DNA of 64,000 nucleotides from Anaerolineales bacterium (GCA_025057645.1 JANXBJ010000003.1:62001-126000); one strand, 5' to 3'; shown: positions 51,500 to 61,188, counted from the first letter of the stretch. Made by a program: numbers and translations. The notes: generated by a model not told the origin, from the sequence alone.

Positions 51500-51519
51500 T
51501 TGGACAAATCATGTAAAAT
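51492..51519 (+). promoter_or_regulatory. Promoter of crtB
   Basis: TTGACA (51492-51497) and TAAAAT (51514-51519), 16-base spacer. Start near 51526, about 30 bases before the crtB ATG. Confidence 0.75.
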
Positions 51520-51554
51520 ACGGTAGAGAATCGGTTCAGGATAATGGGTGAAGC

Positions 51555-52490
51555 ATGGAAGCCAATTGGGAAGAGAAATTGCTCTCGCTGGCCTTTCAAG
51601 CCCAGCCCGCCTCTCCTTCCCTGCCCTTTTGGGGGGAGAATGAGGAGCGGCTGCGTCAGGCTTATCGCAAAGCCGCTGTAATCACTGCCCACTACAGTAA
51701 GTCCTTTTATTTCGCTTCGGCTTTTCTGCCCAAGGCGAAGCGAGAGGCTGTGCGTGCACTCTACGCTTTCTGCCGTACGGTGGATGACATTGTCGATGTG
51801 CGCAAAGACCACTGCGATCCTGCTCGAGCGCTTCAGTCTTGGCGCCAGACTCTTCAGCATCCTCCGGCCATCCTAGAGGACTGGGTTGCTTTAGCCTGGG
51901 TTGACACCCTCCATCGTTACGCTATCCCGCGCCAATACGCACTCCAACTGATCGATGGGGTAGCGCAGGACCTGGAATGGCGACGCTATCGCACCTTCGA
52001 GCAATTGGCCACCTACTGCTATTCGGTGGCTTCGACCGTAGGCCTGATGAGCATGCATATCATCGGCTACAAAAGCCAAGAGGCAATCCCCTACGCCATC
52101 AGGCTGGGCGTGGCGTTGCAATTGACCAATATTCTGCGCGATGTAGGGGAGGACTATTGCAACGGACGAATTTACCTGCCGCTGGAGGAGTTAGAAGCCT
52201 TCGGCCTGGATGAAAGCGACCTTTTTGCGGGTCAAGTTACCGAACGTTGGCGCAACTTTATGCGCTTTCAGATCGAGCGCGCCCGTCGGCTTTATGCCGA
52301 GGCCTTCCCCGGCATTCGGTTGCTCCACCCCGATGGACAGTTTGCCGTGGCAGTGGCCTTGGATGTCTATCGGGCCATTCTGGAGAAGATCGAGGCCAAC
52401 GACTACGATGTCTTTCACCGTCGGGCGAGCCTCTCCGCTTTGGAAAAGGTGCAGCGCCTGCCCCGGATTTGGTGGAGAATGTATTCCTAG
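51555..52490 (+). CDS. crtB: Phytoene/squalene synthase family protein (CrtB)
   Basis: 311 residues. The two Asp-rich motifs are DDIVDV, in YAFCRTVDDIVDVRKD, and DVGEDYCNGRIYLP, in LTNILRDVGED. It joins two geranylgeranyl diphosphates to phytoene. It is divergent from crtI and probably shares light control through the neighbouring regulator. Squalene-type activity cannot be excluded from sequence alone, but the crtI neighbour favours phytoene. Confidence 0.95.
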   Translation: MEANWEEKLLSLAFQAQPASPSLPFWGENEERLRQAYRKAAVITAHYSKSFYFASAFLPKAKREAVRALYAFCRTVDDIVDVRKDHCDPARALQSWRQTLQHPPAILEDWVALAWVDTLHRYAIPRQYALQLIDGVAQDLEWRRYRTFEQLATYCYSVASTVGLMSMHIIGYKSQEAIPYAIRLGVALQLTNILRDVGEDYCNGRIYLPLEELEAFGLDESDLFAGQVTERWRNFMRFQIERARRLYAEAFPGIRLLHPDGQFAVAVALDVYRAILEKIEANDYDVFHRRASLSALEKVQRLPRIWWRMYS

Positions 52491-52948
52491 CTTCAATCGA
52501 ACGCAAGGTCAGACGCTGCTAACGACACAAAAGCAGGCGAAGGCCAGAATTGGGTATTTGCTGGCACTGACCGCCAAGCATCGGCGATATGGGCGTGCGG
52601 CAAACAGCCGCAACCGGTTCAAGGGTGCACCGGTATGGGTCTCCTTTTCGCACTCATCCCGGTCTAGTGATAACCCTAGGGGCAACCAAGGCTTGCAGCG
52701 AGCCTGCCGGTTCTTTCGCCCTCGGCTACGTGCTTCGTGAAGTATTCCCTATGGTGCATCGCTGCTTGACTCAACCCTGCCGGCGGTCTCTATCATGGAG
52801 CTTTCCATTGTCCACCCGAATGCGAGCTTTCGATTTGCTTTTGAGGCAATTCACCGAGTCCACCGTCTGAACACCTCCCTCCTCCACTTTCCCCCGCTTT
52901 CTTTATCTAGTAGCATCGTAAAGACGCCCTGCAATTTTTCATCCCCGG
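52491..52948. other. Intergenic stretch after crtB
   Basis: About 460 bases with no gene or named RNA seen. Open frames here are short and have no family features. Confidence 0.5.
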
Positions 52949-52977
52949 TTGACATTCCTCGGGCTTTGGGGTATATT
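52949..52977 (+). promoter_or_regulatory. Promoter of the SRP RNA gene
   Basis: TTGACA (52949-52954) and TATATT (52972-52977), 17-base spacer; start near 52984. Confidence 0.85.
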
Positions 52978-52984
52978 GTGGTTT

Positions 52985-53096
52985 GCGCTCGGGTGGGTCC
53001 GGCGCGGCAGAAGCCTGCGAACCCCGTCAGGTCCGAGAGGAAGCAGCGGTAAGGAGGTCCTTCTGGGTGCCGCCGGGGAGCCTGCCCGAGGCTTTT
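52985..53096 (+). ncRNA. ffs: Bacterial signal recognition particle RNA (4.5S type)
   Basis: The conserved domain IV segment GTCAGGTCCGAGAGGAAG and CAGCGGTAAGGAGG, which binds Ffh, lies in the centre. The flanks pair into one long hairpin: CTCGGG at the 5' end with CCCGAG at the 3' end, and GCGGCA with TGCCGC further in. The gene ends in GGCTTTTT. The length of about 110 nt fits the small SRP RNA of bacteria. Confidence 0.95.
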
Positions 53097-53144
53097 TGTA
53101 GATTCCGCACAAAGAATCCCCGCCTTTTTTCGTCAACCCTCCGG

Positions 53145-53173
53145 TTGACGCTTCTGGCTAAACTCGATATAAA
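53145..53173 (+). promoter_or_regulatory. Promoter of the homocitrate synthase gene
   Basis: TTGACG (53145-53150) and TATAAA (53168-53173), 17-base spacer. Predicted start near 53180, at most a few bases before the ATG of the short leader frame. Confidence 0.75.
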
Positions 53174-53181
53174 GTTCCTTG

Positions 53182-53268
53182 ATGAACAAATCAACGGTGG
53201 TAAAGTCTGGAGCTAAGCGCAGCCCGAAGACCGACCCTCGGTTTTCGGCTGTCGGGCTGTTTGGATGA
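53182..53268 (+). CDS. Candidate lysine leader peptide of the homocitrate synthase attenuator
   Basis: A frame of 28 codons starting MNKSTVVKSGAKRSPK. Lys codons are at positions 3, 8, 12 and 16, all before the segment that can form the antiterminator. The ATG is two bases from the predicted transcription start and no ribosome site precedes it, so it would be leaderless. Codons 19-23 contain CCTCGGTTTTCGG, complementary to the terminator loop and 3' arm. The match of lysine codons to a lysine-pathway gene is what makes this persuasive; chance cannot be excluded. Confidence 0.6.
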   Translation: MNKSTVVKSGAKRSPKTDPRFSAVGLFG

Positions 53269-53330
53269 GCACCTAATAAAACGCCGAAAGGAAGGTTTCT
53301 GTCCAAACAACGCTCCCTCCGAAACCGAGG
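53236..53330 (+). promoter_or_regulatory. Alternative antiterminator pairing before homocitrate synthase
   Basis: CCTCGGTTTTCGG (53236-53248) can pair with CCGAAACCGAGG (53319-53330), leaving one T bulged. That partner is the loop and part of the 3' arm of the terminator, so the structures exclude each other. The first segment can also fold into a local hairpin closed by CAGCCCG and CGGGCTG near 53220-53259. Confidence 0.6.
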
Positions 53331-53345
53331 GAGTGTTTTATTTTT
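53310..53345 (+). terminator. Leader terminator before homocitrate synthase
   Basis: ACGCTCCCTC (53310-53319) and GAGGGAGTGT (53327-53336) pair over ten bases, then TTTATTTTT. It lies between the promoter and the start codon, with no complete gene upstream, so it is an attenuator rather than an operon end. Confidence 0.85.
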
Positions 53346-53362
53346 CTTGGTGGAGTTGAAGA

Positions 53363-54781
53363 ATGATCGAAATCTTGGATTCAACTTTGCGAGAAGGAGA
53401 ACAAACTCCATACGTTAACTTCCTGGTCGAAGAGAAACTCGAAATTGCACGCCTGTTGGATTTAGTTGGCGTAGAGATGATCGAAGCAGGAGATCCCAGC
53501 GTCTCACCGAAAGTCGCCGAGGCAGTCAAGAAGATTGCCGAACTGGGGCTGAGAGCAGAAATCGTTGCCCATTCCCTTGCACGCCGGGAGAACATCCAAC
53601 GTGCCCGCGATTGCGGCGCACAGCGCGTGGCCATTTTCTACCCCACCTCCTCTATTCACCTCGATGTCAAGTTACGCAAAACCCCGCAAGAGGTGATCGA
53701 CATCATCAGCGAGCACGTAGCCTACGCACGCAGTCTGGGCTTGAAAGTGCGCTATACACCCGAGGATGCCTCCCGCACCGACTTGGAATTTCTTATTCAA
53801 GCCTGCAATGCGGCCATCCAAGCCGGTGCTGATCGCATCAGTTTTGCCGACACCGTAGGGATTCTGAAACCGGACGAAGTCTTTGAGCGCATCTCGACTC
53901 TGCGCCAGCATCTTTTGCCTTGTGCTATTGACTTGCACCTTCATAACGACCACGGTCTAGCCCTTGCCAATGCTATGGCAGGGATTCGCGCTGGGGCAAA
54001 CTGTATCCACACCACGGTAAACGGCATGGGCGAACGTTGTGGAATCCCCGATCTCGCTGAAGTGATTATGGTCTATCATAACCTTGAGGGGGTTCAAAAA
54101 TATCGCTTACCGCCGCTGATGGCGTTGGTAGACTACGTGGAGAAGGTGAGCGGTTTTTTCGCCGCTCCGAACAAGCCGGTCACCGGTCAGAACGCCTTCT
54201 CGCACAAGAGCGGGGTGCACACCAACGGCGTTCTGAAGGATCCGCGCACTTATGAACCCTTCGACCCGGCTTTGCTGGGCCGAGAGCGCAAAATTGTGAT
54301 CGATAAATATACCGGGAAAAGCGCCGTCCTCGCTCGCCTGGCAGAATACGGTGTGGAAGTTCGACCGGATGAACTGGAGCAAATTTTGATTGAAATCAAG
54401 AATCTCGGCGATCACCGCAAGCAGATCTTTGACGCAGACATCCTCGACATCGCCGAGCGGGTTACAGGTCGTGCAATCGACATCATCCCGCGGGAGATCG
54501 AAGCCATGATCATGCTTGAAGTGGAATCGCACGTTTATACCACCTCGGTCGTGCGTCGTCTGCGTAGCTTTCGTAACGTCAAGAGTTTGTTTGAGATCAG
54601 CGGAGAATTTGATGTCAGTGCTATGGTCAGTGTGGAGAACGTAATGGCGTTGAACAACCTGATCGAAGAAATTCGGCGTCTGCCGGGGGTAAAGCGCACC
54701 GAGACACGGTTGATTCTTAAGAAATACCCGAGCAACGGGAAGGTATCTTCTCCATCAGGTCCCGCGCTAGAGAGGAACTAA
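53363..54781 (+). CDS. Homocitrate synthase family protein with C-terminal RAM/AsnC-like domain
   Basis: 472 residues. The N-terminal HMGL-like domain (about 1-270) has DSTLREGEQTP, HLHNDHGLALANA and the TTVNGMGERCG motif, as in homocitrate synthases and isopropylmalate synthases. FSHKSGVH and DKYTGKSAV mark the LeuA/NifV-like linker. The last 80 residues (MLEVESHVYTTSVVRRLRSF to TRLILKKY) look like the RAM ligand-binding domain of Lrp/AsnC regulators, a likely feedback sensor. Homocitrate for lysine via aminoadipate is the best guess; a 2-isopropylmalate or citramalate role is possible. Confidence 0.85.
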   Translation: MIEILDSTLREGEQTPYVNFLVEEKLEIARLLDLVGVEMIEAGDPSVSPKVAEAVKKIAELGLRAEIVAHSLARRENIQRARDCGAQRVAIFYPTSSIHLDVKLRKTPQEVIDIISEHVAYARSLGLKVRYTPEDASRTDLEFLIQACNAAIQAGADRISFADTVGILKPDEVFERISTLRQHLLPCAIDLHLHNDHGLALANAMAGIRAGANCIHTTVNGMGERCGIPDLAEVIMVYHNLEGVQKYRLPPLMALVDYVEKVSGFFAAPNKPVTGQNAFSHKSGVHTNGVLKDPRTYEPFDPALLGRERKIVIDKYTGKSAVLARLAEYGVEVRPDELEQILIEIKNLGDHRKQIFDADILDIAERVTGRAIDIIPREIEAMIMLEVESHVYTTSVVRRLRSFRNVKSLFEISGEFDVSAMVSVENVMALNNLIEEIRRLPGVKRTETRLILKKYPSNGKVSSPSGPALERN

Positions 54782-54956
54782 ACTCTACCGCTTTTTGTGC
54801 GCTCGTGTTATACTAGCAGCCGCTCTGCAAACGGAGCCAAGATCACACACGCCTTCTGACTTGTCTGTGCGTGCCGCAGTGGGGAGATGGTTTTGCTTAT
54901 GCGGTTGCAGGCAAGGTGGACGAAGGCGGTGGAATAACGCAAAAGGAGTGTAGTCA

Positions 54957-55886
54957 ATGTCTGTGGTCTCGATGAAAGCTCTCTTGGAAAGCGGTGTGCA
55001 TTTCGGCCACCGAACACAGAAGTGGCACCCTGCCATGAAGCCGTATATCTTCACCGAGCGTAATGGCATCCATATTATTGACCTTCAGAAGACTTCCAAG
55101 GCGATCCAGCAGGCCTACAACGTAGTGCGGGACACTGTCGCCGAGGGTGGGACTGTGCTGTTCGTCGGCACCAAGCGCCAAGCTCAGGAGACCGTGCAAG
55201 CCGAGGCGATCCGCTGTGGCATGCCCTACGTGACGGTGCGATGGTTAGGAGGAATGCTGACCAACTGGCGCACGATCCGTCAGCGCATCAACGAACTTGA
55301 AAAACTGGAGCGGATGCGCGATAAAGGCGAATTTGGGCGATTGACCAAAAAGGAAATTTTGGTCCTTAACCGTGAGATCGAAAAACTTCAGGTTTTGCTG
55401 GGCGGCGTGCGTCAAATGGTGCGTTTGCCGGAGCTGGTGTTTATCGTGGATGTCCATCGCGAAAAGACGGCGGTGCACGAAGCCAATCTGCTCAATATCC
55501 CTATCGTTGCTATGGTGGACACGAACTGCGATCCCACAAATATTGATTACGTTATCCCTTCGAACGATGATGCTATTCGCGCTATCAAACTTGTCGTCTC
55601 GAAGATCGCCGACGCGGTCCTTGAGGGCAAGGCGCTGCGTAAGGAGATGCCCGAAGAAGAATTAGTTTCGCTGCCGATGGCTGAGGAGGAAGAGATCCCC
55701 GATGAGGAATTGCTCGGTGAGGCGACGTTGGCGAAGATCAGCGGACGCATTAAGGCTGCGCTGGATGAAGAGGTGTTCGGCGAGTCCGATGAAGACGTCT
55801 ATGACATCGACTGGGGTACGGATGAGGAAGAGGTCAAACCGCGCTCCAGAGTGAGCCGCGAAGACGAGGAAGAGTTCGAAGACTAA
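54957..55886 (+). CDS. rpsB: 30S ribosomal protein S2
   Basis: 309 residues. The start is [25 protein letters not shown], the S2 signature, followed by [10 protein letters not shown] and [10 protein letters not shown]. The C-terminal 70 residues are an acidic extension ([21 protein letters not shown]) absent from E. coli S2. A tgTTATACT extended -10 lies about 145 bases upstream. It heads an operon with tsf. Confidence 0.97.
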   Translation: MSVVSMKALLESGVHFGHRTQKWHPAMKPYIFTERNGIHIIDLQKTSKAIQQAYNVVRDTVAEGGTVLFVGTKRQAQETVQAEAIRCGMPYVTVRWLGGMLTNWRTIRQRINELEKLERMRDKGEFGRLTKKEILVLNREIEKLQVLLGGVRQMVRLPELVFIVDVHREKTAVHEANLLNIPIVAMVDTNCDPTNIDYVIPSNDDAIRAIKLVVSKIADAVLEGKALRKEMPEEELVSLPMAEEEEIPDEELLGEATLAKISGRIKAALDEEVFGESDEDVYDIDWGTDEEEVKPRSRVSREDEEEFED

Positions 55887-55906
55887 GCGAAGAACGAGGA
55901 AGAGCT

Positions 55907-56512
55907 ATGGCTATCACGACCGAACAGATCAAGGAATTGCGCGAAGCCACGGGAGCCGGTATCCTAGAGTGCCGCAAGGCCCTCGAACAGGCCAATGGTG
56001 ATTTCAGAAAAGCAGTGGACATTTTGCGTGAGAAGGGGCTCGCTACCGCCGCCAAACGCGCCGATCGCCAAGCCTCGGAGGGGATATTAGAACTGTACTC
56101 CCATGGTGGGGGGCGTGTGGGCGTGATGGTGGAGATCAATTGTGAGACTGACTTTGTTGCCCGCTCGGAGCCTTTTCGCCACTTTGCCCACGAAGTTGCT
56201 CTCCAAATCGCTGCTGCGGCCCCACGGTATATCCGCGAGAGTGAAATTCCCGAGGAAGAGCTGGAACATGAGCGACAAATCGCTCGTGCCCAAGCTCTAG
56301 AAGAGGGCAAGCCGGAAGCGGTGGTCGACAAGATCGTCGCCGGGCGCATTGAAAAATTCAAGGATGAAGTTTGCCTACTGCGCCAACCTTATATTCGTGA
56401 TGAAAAAACCACGGTCGAACAGTTGCTCCTACAAACTATTGCTTCCCTAGGCGAAAACATCGTGATTCGTCGCTTTGTGCGGTGGGAAGTTGGTGAAAGC
56501 ACCAAAGATTGA
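55907..56512 (+). CDS. tsf: Elongation factor Ts, short form
   Basis: 201 residues, much shorter than E. coli (283). It starts [32 protein letters not shown], the conserved TDF motif variant, and has [22 protein letters not shown]. It exchanges nucleotide on EF-Tu. The short form is known from Thermus and other lineages. A terminator follows it. Confidence 0.97.
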   Translation: MAITTEQIKELREATGAGILECRKALEQANGDFRKAVDILREKGLATAAKRADRQASEGILELYSHGGGRVGVMVEINCETDFVARSEPFRHFAHEVALQIAAAAPRYIRESEIPEEELEHERQIARAQALEEGKPEAVVDKIVAGRIEKFKDEVCLLRQPYIRDEKTTVEQLLLQTIASLGENIVIRRFVRWEVGESTKD

Positions 56513-56520
56513 GGTCTTGA

Positions 56521-56550
56521 AAAGAGCCAACCGAAGGGTTGGCTCTTTTT
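56521..56550 (+). terminator. Terminator between tsf and pyrH
   Basis: AAAGAGCCAACC (56521-56532), loop GAAG, GGTTGGCTCTTT (56537-56548), then T's. It partly separates rpsB-tsf from pyrH. Confidence 0.92.
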
Positions 56551-56564
56551 CTGATCAGGAGTAA

Positions 56565-57287
<723 letters not shown>

Positions 57288-57544
57288 TCGGATAAAGTGC
57301 TTAGCTCGGTAGCAGCAATGCCCTCGCCCTAATCCGCTCAGCTCACCCTTATTCGGCGCCTAAGCAGACTGTGGCGCAGATGGCGAGAATTTTGCTTGCC
57401 GGATGGGACATCATCGCTCCGCTGCGTTTGATGACCCGATCGGCCGGACCGCAGTTATGGGTTTGCCTTAGAAATATTTGCCGGATTGAAAGGGTCTAAA
57501 TTTGTCTAACATAAGGCTGATCACTTTGGCGTTCGTTAGCTCGT

Positions 57545-60190
57545 ATGAAAGAACCGTTTCTCTTTTCTGAACTCCATTTCATCCACCAACTTTTTCAGGA
57601 AGGGGGCTTTGGGGGATCCTTTCCTGGGGAAGAGCGCGTAGCGAGGGCCTTCGATACCCTTGCAGATCTTGTTCTTGTCGTGGATAGAGAGGCAGTGATC
57701 CGTTATGCCAACCAGGCCGCTGCACGACGCTTTGCCAGAACGCCGGATCAGCTCGTGGGGAGAGAGTTGTTTGAGCTCTTTCCCTTTCCAAAGGCTAAGG
57801 CCCGCTGGCAAGTCGTCCTGAAAGCCGTGCATCGGTATGGGGTTTTCTCCTTCATCGATAGCCACAACAGTCGCTATGCTCTGACCCATGTCCTGCCTAT
57901 TCACAGGGGTGCGGCAACCGAAAGTTATTACTTGCTCTATGCCCTCGAAGGGCATCAATCCGCTTCTGTTCCCCTCTTACCCGAATTGGTGACAGGAGTT
58001 CAACTCTCTCTCGGCGAAACTCCCCCAGCACCGCAGGAATTCCCTGGAAACTTTTCGTTAGAGCGCTCCTTGCGCATCTCTCTCGCTTTGGCCCATGCTG
58101 CAACTGGTGCCAGCCTTGCCGAGGACTTACAAGCAGCCTTGAACGTTGTGTGTGCTCAAGCCTGTCAAGCCCTGCAAGCTCCGGTTGCGGTGATCAGGCT
58201 ATATAACCCCTATCAGGATCAACTAGAGCTTGCCGGCTCCCATGGCCTGTCAGAGGAACATATGGCTAAGTATCATGCTCTCCCCTATGCTCCGCTCGCT
58301 GACTTAGCCTCGGAGACGGCACCGAGAGTTTTCGTTGTTGACCTTGACCAGAGTCCTCCCACGCCTGCCGATGAACTGCCTTACCGCTCCGAACTCAGGG
58401 CCGCCGTGGTAGGCAATATCGTGCGTCGAGACCGCTTTTTAGGGGTCTTGGTTATCCTTGTTCCCAAATCCTGCTCAACTTTTGCGAAGGAGGACCTGCT
58501 CTTTGTCCAAGCTCTAGCAGAACAAGCCTCGATCTCGATCGAACGCTTTCAGCTTATGGAAGTTCAAGAGAAACGCACTAGGGAACTGGAGAGCCTTGTT
58601 CGGATAGCGGTGGCGCTCAGAGGAGCGCTGAACAAGAAAGAGGCTATGATGGCTCTGGTGGATGCCCTAGATAAAGAGCATATGACTAAGTTGGCCGCAA
58701 CCTACTTATTAGAGGGGGATCGTTATAAGTTGCTTTTGAGCCGCGGATGGGGTTGGACTCTGCCGACCCAGCTGACAGTGCCCGATCATCCTCTTTGGCG
58801 AGCCGGCAAGCCTCTCTTCTTTCGGCAGCTTACCGATTCCGAGAATTTGCTCCGAGCGGGGAACTATGAGTTTAGCCCTTTTGAGGAGGTATCCGGAGTC
58901 GCTATTCCAATGCATACTCCTTCGGCAACCGCCGGGTTGCTTCTGCTCGGTTTCTCGAGCCCGCTTCATCTATCCGATGAAGATCGACACCATCTTCACC
59001 TTCTTCAGGAAATTAGTGATGCAGCCCTGCACCGCGCCGATGCCCTTGAGCATCTCGAACAACTGGTCCTCGAGCGCACAAGGGAGCTTGCCATCCTCTA
59101 TGACGTAACCACCCTCCTCAATGCTCCGACAGACTTGAGAGAGGCAGTCGATCAGGTATTGGAGCATATTCTCTCCATAACTCAGGCGGATTTCGTGGCT
59201 GTTCATCTTTTTGACCCATCTCAAAATAGGTTATGCCTGTTTGCAGACAAGGGCTCCTCCCCCAGTGGAGATGGTCTCACTCTGGACGGACGGAGCGGGG
59301 AAGCTCCTTGGGACACGGTGTTTGCACAGAATGCTGCTCTTTTCCTTGTCTCGCTCGAGGATGAAATAACCGGGATAGCTCTCGGCAAGCGTGATAGCTA
59401 CTATGGCTTGCCGATTCGCAGTCGCGGGGACGTGCTTGGTGTCCTCAGTCTTTTCTATAATAAAGAGCGGACCTTCTCCCTAAACGAGCAGGTGCTCCTC
59501 ACGGCGATCGCCGATCAACTGGGACTGACCATTGAGCGTGCGAGGTTAATCGAACAAGGCGAGGAAATTGCTAAACTAGAGGAGAGACAACGCTTGGCGC
59601 GCGAATTGCACGATGCCCTGACTCAATCCCTTTACAGCATGACCTTGTTGACCTCCGGTTACAAGCGCTCTCTAAACCATGCCACTCTAGAAGAAATTCA
59701 CCGGTGGATGGATGAGCTGAACGAGGTTGCACAGAACGCCCTTGCTGAATTGCGCCTGCTACTATATGAGCTTAGGCCAACAGCCTTGGAGCAGGATGGA
59801 TTACATGGGGCGTTGAAGCGTCGTCTTGAGGCAGTGGAGAAGCGAGCGGGAATCCGCGCCGTGTTAGAAGTCCAAGGTAGTTTTCGCTTGCCCCCAGAAG
59901 ATGAAGAACATTTCTACCGCATTGCCCAAGAAGCGCTCAATAACGCCTTGCACCATGCTCACCATCGCTCGATCTTAGTGCGCATCAAGTCGACCCCGGC
60001 TCGTTTCGAGATGTTTATTGAAGATGATGGGAAGGGGTTTGACCTCAATCAGGTGGTTCAACAAAACCAATCCTCGGGGTTGACCAACATGTTTACGCGC
60101 GCCAGGCAGATTCGCGCCCAGCTTTCCATTAACTCCAGCCCTGGCCGGGGCACAACACTGCTCGTTACTAAGGATTATAGCCATGAGTGA
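57545..60190 (+). CDS. Sensor histidine kinase, PAS and GAF domains, NarL-partner type
   Basis: 881 residues with no clear membrane segment. A PAS domain (about 35-130) is followed by three GAF-like domains (about 175-330, 345-500 and 515-670). The HisKA_3 dimerisation motif is RQRLARELHDALTQSLYSM with the phospho-His in ELHDA, and the ATPase domain shows EALNNALHHAHH and DDGKGFDL. The ligands of the PAS and GAF domains are unknown. It overlaps its response regulator by eight bases. Confidence 0.93.
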   Translation: MKEPFLFSELHFIHQLFQEGGFGGSFPGEERVARAFDTLADLVLVVDREAVIRYANQAAARRFARTPDQLVGRELFELFPFPKAKARWQVVLKAVHRYGVFSFIDSHNSRYALTHVLPIHRGAATESYYLLYALEGHQSASVPLLPELVTGVQLSLGETPPAPQEFPGNFSLERSLRISLALAHAATGASLAEDLQAALNVVCAQACQALQAPVAVIRLYNPYQDQLELAGSHGLSEEHMAKYHALPYAPLADLASETAPRVFVVDLDQSPPTPADELPYRSELRAAVVGNIVRRDRFLGVLVILVPKSCSTFAKEDLLFVQALAEQASISIERFQLMEVQEKRTRELESLVRIAVALRGALNKKEAMMALVDALDKEHMTKLAATYLLEGDRYKLLLSRGWGWTLPTQLTVPDHPLWRAGKPLFFRQLTDSENLLRAGNYEFSPFEEVSGVAIPMHTPSATAGLLLLGFSSPLHLSDEDRHHLHLLQEISDAALHRADALEHLEQLVLERTRELAILYDVTTLLNAPTDLREAVDQVLEHILSITQADFVAVHLFDPSQNRLCLFADKGSSPSGDGLTLDGRSGEAPWDTVFAQNAALFLVSLEDEITGIALGKRDSYYGLPIRSRGDVLGVLSLFYNKERTFSLNEQVLLTAIADQLGLTIERARLIEQGEEIAKLEERQRLARELHDALTQSLYSMTLLTSGYKRSLNHATLEEIHRWMDELNEVAQNALAELRLLLYELRPTALEQDGLHGALKRRLEAVEKRAGIRAVLEVQGSFRLPPEDEEHFYRIAQEALNNALHHAHHRSILVRIKSTPARFEMFIEDDGKGFDLNQVVQQNQSSGLTNMFTRARQIRAQLSINSSPGRGTTLLVTKDYSHE

Positions 60191-60857
60191 TCCGATCACC
60201 GTTTTGGTTGTCGACGACCATCCAATCGTCCGCAAAGGGCTGCGTACTCTGTTGCTGAGCGAGGCTGACATTCAGACGGTTTACGAGGCTGAGAATGGCC
60301 TTCAGGCCATTCAAATTTTGCAGCAACATCGGCCAACCGTTATCTTGATGGACTTGGTTATGTCGCCGATGAGTGGGGTGGAGGCGATTGCTCGCATCAA
60401 GGCGATTCAGCCCTCGGCGCGGATTCTCGTTCTCACCGCCTATGCAGAGGATGATAAAGTCTTCCCGGCGATCAAAGCCGGCGCTTCAGGGTATGTGCTT
60501 AAGGATATTCCCCCTGAAGAGCTTATCCAAGCGATTCGCGATGTTGCAAACGGGCAGTGCTTCCTCCATCCAACCATTGCTGCGCGCTTGATGCGCGAGA
60601 TCACCCAAGTCAGTATGCCCGTCGAGGACAGTGAACCGCTAACCGAGCGAGAAGTGGAAGTGCTGCGCTGGATTGCACGTGGATTGAGCAACCAGGAGAT
60701 CGCTGCTCGACTGCATGTTTCAGAACGCACAATTACCACCCATATCAGTAATATTTTGGATAAACTTCACCTTGCCAATCGAACCCAAGCTACGCTTTAC
60801 GCCTTGCGCAAGGGAATTGCCAGCCTTTACGAGGACGAAGACACCTTTTCTACGTAA
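60183..60857 (+). CDS. NarL/LuxR-family response regulator
   Basis: 224 residues. The receiver domain has VVDDHPIVRKGL, the phospho-Asp in VILMDLVMSPMSG, and Thr and Lys further on (LTAYAED, GYVLKDIP). The C-terminal LuxR helix-turn-helix reads LTEREVEVLRWIARGLSNQEIAARLHVSERTITTHISNILDKL. It is the partner of the upstream kinase. Its stop codon lies inside a perfect inverted repeat. Confidence 0.95.
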   Translation: MSDPITVLVVDDHPIVRKGLRTLLLSEADIQTVYEAENGLQAIQILQQHRPTVILMDLVMSPMSGVEAIARIKAIQPSARILVLTAYAEDDKVFPAIKAGASGYVLKDIPPEELIQAIRDVANGQCFLHPTIAARLMREITQVSMPVEDSEPLTEREVEVLRWIARGLSNQEIAARLHVSERTITTHISNILDKLHLANRTQATLYALRKGIASLYEDEDTFST

Positions 60858-60867
60858 AAATACGTAG
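60850..60867. repeat. Perfect inverted repeat over the response regulator stop
   Basis: CTACGTA (60850-60856) and TACGTAG (60861-60867) around AAAA. It has no T-run, so it is not an obvious terminator. It has the size and symmetry of an operator for a dimeric LuxR-type regulator. Confidence 0.7.
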
Positions 60868-61182
60868 CAAAAATCCTACGAACCTCTGATGCACTGTTGA
60901 GGTCTCTTCGTTATACTGGTTTACGAGTAGGATTTACAACAAAGCGGGGTTTCTAGAGTGCTCATCTAGAATGCTTCGCAGATCGCATTGGGGTGCTGAT
61001 AGGGGAGCGATCTAGGCCGGTGGAGCGGCAAGACAGGGTGCCGCTCCATCAGCCTTAAAAGGGCCGCCCTGTTTCTCAGCCGAACTTCGGCACTCCGCCA
61101 TACCGAGGACGCTTATCCGTTTCCAGTTCTCCTAGTACAGAGCGGGGAAAGTCGACCCTATACTTTGTTTCATTACTCGTGG
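60868..61182. other. Intergenic region with a possible structured RNA
   Basis: About 315 bases upstream of the T-box. The stem TGGAGCGGCA (61021-61030) / TGCCGCTCCA (61039-61048) has an eight-base loop that contains ACAGGG (61033-61038). That loop is complementary to CCCTGT (61067-61072), so an H-type pseudoknot is possible. I cannot assign it to a known family. TATACT at 60914-60919 could be a -10 upstream of it. Confidence 0.45.
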
Positions 61183-61188
61183 TATACT
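61183..61188 (+). promoter_or_regulatory. Extended -10 of the T-box operon
   Basis: TGGTATACT supplies the extended TG and a TATACT -10 at 61183-61188. No good -35 is seen. The start would be near 61195, just before the T-box leader. Confidence 0.6.

Noticed and set aside
52600..52660. GGTTCAAGGG segment as a tRNA T-arm
   Set aside because: No matching acceptor stem, D-arm or anticodon arm could be drawn.
53180..53362. Lysine riboswitch before homocitrate synthase
   Set aside because: A CGCCGAAAGGAAGG stretch is reminiscent, but the other conserved lysine-aptamer segments are absent.
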